Positions 7,633-10,000 of a stretch of DNA of 10,000 nt are shown piece by piece (positions within the stretch are counted from its first letter, which is position 1; each line of letters begins with the position of its first letter). Both the position numbers and the translations under genes were made by a program. The DNA is from Methanospirillum hungatei. Lineage in GTDB: Archaea; Halobacteriota; Methanomicrobia; Methanomicrobiales; Methanospirillaceae. A model generated the notes under the pieces. The model ran no database searches and was not told the origin of the DNA. It was given only the letters and a program-made list of their open reading frames with translations. The stretch is from positions 1 to 10,000 of the forward strand of contig NZ_JAIWNS010000007.1 in NCBI RefSeq assembly GCF_020216685.1. Direction: 5' to 3'.

Positions 7633-7635
7633 TTA
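7625..7635 (+). promoter_or_regulatory. TATA element, candidate promoter for the glycosyltransferase gene
   Basis: TATATATATTA on the plus strand would place a transcript start near 7650-7660 and give a leader of about 140 nt before the GTG at 7794. The same sequence read on the minus strand is also TATA-like and could fire toward trpE. No better element is seen closer to the gene. Confidence 0.35.
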
Positions 7636-7650
7636 TCAAATCCCATTGGA

Positions 7651-7685
7651 TTTTGTTCTGCCCTCATGAGGGGCAGTGGACAAGA
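7651..7685 (+). other. Imperfect hairpin in the divergent region
   Basis: The inner stem pairs CTGCCCT with AGGG-CAG around a CATG loop (7658-7676), with one bulged G. Beyond a 1x3 internal loop, TTTTGT at 7651-7656 pairs with ACAAGA at 7680-7685, using one G-T pair. It lies where a transcript from the TATA at 7625 would begin, so it could be a 5'-leader structure. No T-run follows on either strand, so a simple terminator is unlikely. Confidence 0.35.
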
Positions 7686-7793
7686 CGGCACTGTAAGACC
7701 TTCCAGAAACAGAGTAAAACACACAACTGACATCGAACATTCCGTAAAAAACGGTAGATAACTCTGCCGGGTGATTTATCAGGGAGCATATAC

Positions 7794-8933
7794 GTGGAGC
7801 GAAAAAAGATTGCATTCTTCTGTTGGGAGTCGTTGTACTCCGAACGGGTGGGCGGACTTGCGAACGCGGCAACATATTTGGCTCAGGAGCTTGCGAAAAG
7901 AAACGAAGTTCATTATTTTACCAGAGGGGATAGCGATTTTTCCTTCAACGGTGTGCACTACCATGCGGTCAGACCGGAAGGGGGAAATATCGTTGAATAC
8001 TGCCGGAACATGAGTCATGCCATGGTGAACCGGTTCAGGGAGTATGATGGGACTCCTTTTGATATCCTTCACTTTCATGACTGGCATGTAACCGAAGCAT
8101 TACACCTCCTGCAGGACAGAAATACCATCTTCACGTACCATTCAACCGAATATGGACGAAATGGCAACGAACACGGAAGCTGGTGGGAATACCACGAGAT
8201 ATGCGGGAAAGAATGGTATGCAGGCCTGATTGCCCGTCAGGTCACCACCGTCAGCAATGTTCTTCGTGAGGAGGTCATGAACCTGTACCAGGTTCCTGAC
8301 TGGAAGATCCGTGTCTTTCCAAACGGGGTCATCCCTGAACAATTTGATGTAGACCTTGATCAGGGAGCATTAAAAGCCGAGATGGGAATTCACCCCTATG
8401 CACCGACCATCCTCTTCATCGGACGGATGGCATACCAGAAAGGCCCGGACCTTCTCCTTGATGCCCTTCCGATGGTGAAGGAAGAGTACTGGGGAGTGCA
8501 GGTGATCATGGCCGGAGACGGAGGCATGCGTCCATGGCTGTCACAGGTTGCATATGATCGGGGGCTTCCTGTCCGGTTCCCGGGGTATATAACCGATGCA
8601 GAGTATGTCCGGCTCCTCAATGCGGCTGACCTTGTCGTCATACCAAGTAGGAATGAACCGTTTGGGATAGTACTTCCCGAGGCATGGAGTGCAGGACGCC
8701 CGGTGGTGGCGTGTGATGTCGGCGGGTTACATGAGAATATTGAGTCATATCGAGATGGCATAAAAGTCCCAGTATCAGCTGACCGGATAGCAGAAGGCAT
8801 CTGCCAGGCCCTTGAAGATACAAATCGTCTCTCAAAGTTTGGCAGAACCGGACGATCCAAGGTGTACCGGCAGTTCAGATGGGAAGGAATTGCGCAGAAA
8901 CTTGACCGAATGTATGGGACAGTCTGCAGCTGA
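7794..8933 (+). CDS. Family 4 glycosyltransferase, glycogen synthase-like
   Basis: This is a retaining GT-B glycosyltransferase that moves a sugar from a nucleotide-sugar donor to an acceptor; it is probably cytosolic. In the 379-residue protein the N-terminal Rossmann domain has CWESLYSERVGG with the donor-loop GG at 20-21. HFHDWH (93-98) and TYHSTEYGRNGNEHG resemble archaeal glycogen/starch synthase relatives. The C-terminal domain has FPNGV (175-179), IGRMAYQKG with Arg211 and Lys216, AGDG (240-243), and an EX7E motif, Glu288 to Glu296, in EPFGIVLPE. The GTG start at 7794 has AGGGAG with a 7-nt spacer; no in-frame ATG competes nearby. It is divergent from trp and about 66 bp before the aldehyde dehydrogenase gene. 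Glycogen synthesis is a reasonable guess, but cell-surface or protein glycosylation is possible. It is Trp-rich (about ten residues), unlike the trp genes. Confidence 0.9.
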   Translation: MERKKIAFFCWESLYSERVGGLANAATYLAQELAKRNEVHYFTRGDSDFSFNGVHYHAVRPEGGNIVEYCRNMSHAMVNRFREYDGTPFDILHFHDWHVTEALHLLQDRNTIFTYHSTEYGRNGNEHGSWWEYHEICGKEWYAGLIARQVTTVSNVLREEVMNLYQVPDWKIRVFPNGVIPEQFDVDLDQGALKAEMGIHPYAPTILFIGRMAYQKGPDLLLDALPMVKEEYWGVQVIMAGDGGMRPWLSQVAYDRGLPVRFPGYITDAEYVRLLNAADLVVIPSRNEPFGIVLPEAWSAGRPVVACDVGGLHENIESYRDGIKVPVSADRIAEGICQALEDTNRLSKFGRTGRSKVYRQFRWEGIAQKLDRMYGTVCS

Positions 8934-8948
8934 CCTGTATCTCCTCTC

Positions 8949-8954
8949 TTTTTT
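8949..8954 (+). terminator. T-run, possible archaeal terminator of the glycosyltransferase gene
   Basis: A run of six T within a pyrimidine-rich stretch begins 16 nt after the TGA at 8931-8933. Archaeal polymerase often terminates at such runs without a hairpin. It is short, so read-through into the next gene is possible. Confidence 0.35.
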
Positions 8955-8968
8955 CACCTGACCATGGA

Positions 8969-8977
8969 GATTTTTAT
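8969..8977 (+). promoter_or_regulatory. TATA-like element upstream of the aldehyde dehydrogenase gene
   Basis: The sequence ATTTTTATT (within GGAGATTTTTATTCC) has its centre about 26 nt before the ATG at 9000. That distance would put the transcript start at or next to the start codon. No Shine-Dalgarno is seen before that ATG, which agrees with a leaderless message. Resemblance to the TATA consensus is moderate. Confidence 0.35.
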
Positions 8978-8999
8978 TCCTGCATCATAATCTCTGAGC

Positions 9000-10000
9000 A
9001 TGACATCAAAGCCGGCTCCTATGAATCAGGAATCTTATGACATCTATAATCCTGCTGATGGGAGTCTTGTCGGCAGCGTTCCTGCGGGAACACCCGATGA
9101 TGTGAATAATGCGGTCAGTACCGCATGGGAAGCCTTCCGGTCCTGGTCTCAAACCGATCCCCTTGACCGGTCAAAACTCCTCTTTTCTGCAGCTCAGCTT
9201 GTACGGGCTGATACTAAGGATCTTGCCCGCCTGCTTACCAGGGAGCAGGGAAAACCACTTCGTGAATCCATGAATGAGGTAGCAGGATTTGCCAGGGTGC
9301 TGGAGTATTATGCCTCAATCTCCGGCACTCTGCAGGGTGACTCTGGGTTTAGCAAAACGTATGGGCACATGATGGTCATGCGGCAGCCCCTTGGTGTCTG
9401 TGCAGCCATCATCCCCTGGAATATGCCGGTCCTCATCATGGGTTGGAAGATTGGGCCGGTACTTGCAACCGGAAATACGATGATAGTAAAACCGTCAACG
9501 ACCGCCCCCCTGACCTGCAAAGCCCTGGCAGGATATCTGTACCGTGTTGGCGTTCCTGAATCAGTCCTTCAGCTGGTGACCGGATCCGGAGAGGTGGTGG
9601 GAGATGCACTTGCCCGACATCCGGATATCAAATCACTGTCATTTACCGGTGCTTTTCCGACAGGTATTCAGGTTGCAGAGCATGCAGCAAAGACCTTAAA
9701 GAGGACCATACTTGAACTTGGCGGGAGTGATGCCATGATCGTCTGTAAGGATGCAGACCTTGAAGCGGCGGCGAAGGGAGCAGTGTCAGGCAGGTTCTTT
9801 AACTGTGGCCAGACCTGCACTGCAATAAAAAGGGTATTTGTTGATACCAGCATCTCTGCACCCTTTGTTAAGCGGGTCAGGGAACTGGCCGGTGCACTTC
9901 AGGTTGGAAACGGGCTTGTAGCCGGTGTGGATATGGGGCCGGTTCATACCAAAAGACAACGGGATATACTCCATTTACAGGTGCAGGAGACCGTGGATAA
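9000..10000 (+). CDS. NAD(P)-dependent aldehyde dehydrogenase, 3' end outside window
   Basis: This enzyme oxidises an aldehyde to its acid with NAD(P)+; the substrate cannot be told from sequence (succinate semialdehyde, lactaldehyde and betaine aldehyde enzymes are related). About 333 residues of a usual 470-490 are visible, with no internal stop. Seen in order are YDIYNPADG near the N-terminus, IIPWNMP with catalytic Asn141, and VKPS with Lys164. FTGAFPTG follows (215-222, usually FTGS), then LELGG with the general base Glu239, and GQTC with the nucleophile Cys273. After VKPS comes Thr167 where NAD-preferring enzymes often have Glu, which hints at NADP use. The ATG at 9000 lacks a ribosome site; an ATG at 9021 is the alternative. 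It follows the glycosyltransferase gene on the same strand, but a joint function is not evident. Confidence 0.94.
   Translation, partial: MTSKPAPMNQESYDIYNPADGSLVGSVPAGTPDDVNNAVSTAWEAFRSWSQTDPLDRSKLLFSAAQLVRADTKDLARLLTREQGKPLRESMNEVAGFARVLEYYASISGTLQGDSGFSKTYGHMMVMRQPLGVCAAIIPWNMPVLIMGWKIGPVLATGNTMIVKPSTTAPLTCKALAGYLYRVGVPESVLQLVTGSGEVVGDALARHPDIKSLSFTGAFPTGIQVAEHAAKTLKRTILELGGSDAMIVCKDADLEAAAKGAVSGRFFNCGQTCTAIKRVFVDTSISAPFVKRVRELAGALQVGNGLVAGVDMGPVHTKRQRDILHLQVQETVD

Larger units (their letters stand above)
7397..7793. other. Divergent intergenic control region (about 400 bp)
   Basis: This is the only long stretch without a convincing gene. It is clearly more AT-rich than its neighbours and holds the trp and glycosyltransferase promoters, a 13-bp repeat and a hairpin at 7651-7685. 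It also has a small CCGT-A5-ACGG hairpin at 7742-7754 and, on the minus strand, an eight-T run (7492-7499) that resembles an archaeal terminator. I find no tRNA, recognisable riboswitch or credible longer ORF in it. The minus-strand codons 7397-7525 are an open extension of trpE that I do not regard as coding. Confidence 0.7.

Noticed and set aside
7381..7793. Classical bacterial-type trp attenuator or T-box
   Set aside because: There is no leader with adjacent Trp codons, no alternative terminator/antiterminator pair and no T-box sequence.
8396..8860. 154-codon open frame on the - strand opposite the glycosyltransferase gene
   Set aside because: It is an antisense shadow over the conserved donor-binding domain, with no motif or ribosome site.
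1..10000. CRISPR array, insertion sequence, prophage or defence cluster
   Set aside because: There are no spaced repeats, transposase, integrase or terminal inverted repeats; all long frames are metabolic or sensory genes.

Overview
The window looks like the chromosome of a methanogenic archaeon, most likely of the Methanomicrobiales (a Methanospirillum- or Methanoregula-like organism). This rests on archaeal TATA-type promoters, GGAGG/GGTGAT ribosome binding sites, a cytosolic-looking PAS/histidine-kinase fragment and the style of the proteins. Genus is inference; no rRNA or methanogenesis gene is present.

Layout. (1) Positions 1-1028, + strand: the C-terminal part of a PAS-containing sensor histidine kinase that begins outside the window. 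(2) Positions 1032-7396, - strand: a complete seven-gene tryptophan operon transcribed leftward in the order trpE-trpG-trpD-trpC-trpF-trpB-trpA. It covers every step from chorismate to tryptophan. Every junction overlaps by 1-11 nt and most starts have a Shine-Dalgarno sequence inside the preceding gene, so translational coupling throughout is likely. The kinase and trpA converge with 3 bp between stop codons. (3) Positions 7397-7793: a roughly 400-bp AT-rich divergent control region with TATA elements, an exact 13-bp repeat and an imperfect hairpin. (4) Positions 7794-8933, + strand: a GT4 glycosyltransferase resembling glycogen synthase. (5) From 9000 to the right edge, + strand: an aldehyde dehydrogenase cut off by the window end.

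The operon makes anthranilate from chorismate and glutamine (TrpE/TrpG), adds phosphoribosyl (TrpD), isomerises (TrpF), closes the indole ring (TrpC), and joins indole to serine (TrpA/TrpB). TrpE keeps the LLES element linked to tryptophan feedback inhibition.

Most of the window is ordinary metabolism; I see no mobile element, CRISPR array, defence system or RNA gene. The most unusual point is trpF. Its conserved N-terminus (RIKICGIT) is intact, but the open frame contains no ATG, GTG, TTG or CTG before the middle of the protein. A well-placed GGAGG precedes an ATA codon at 3554-3552, and a possible -1 slippery heptamer lies near the end of trpC in exactly the phase that would join the two frames. 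A second oddity is a Leu in TrpC where the family normally has a conserved active-site Glu. A third is a 19-codon reading frame with one Trp codon that overlaps the trpE start.
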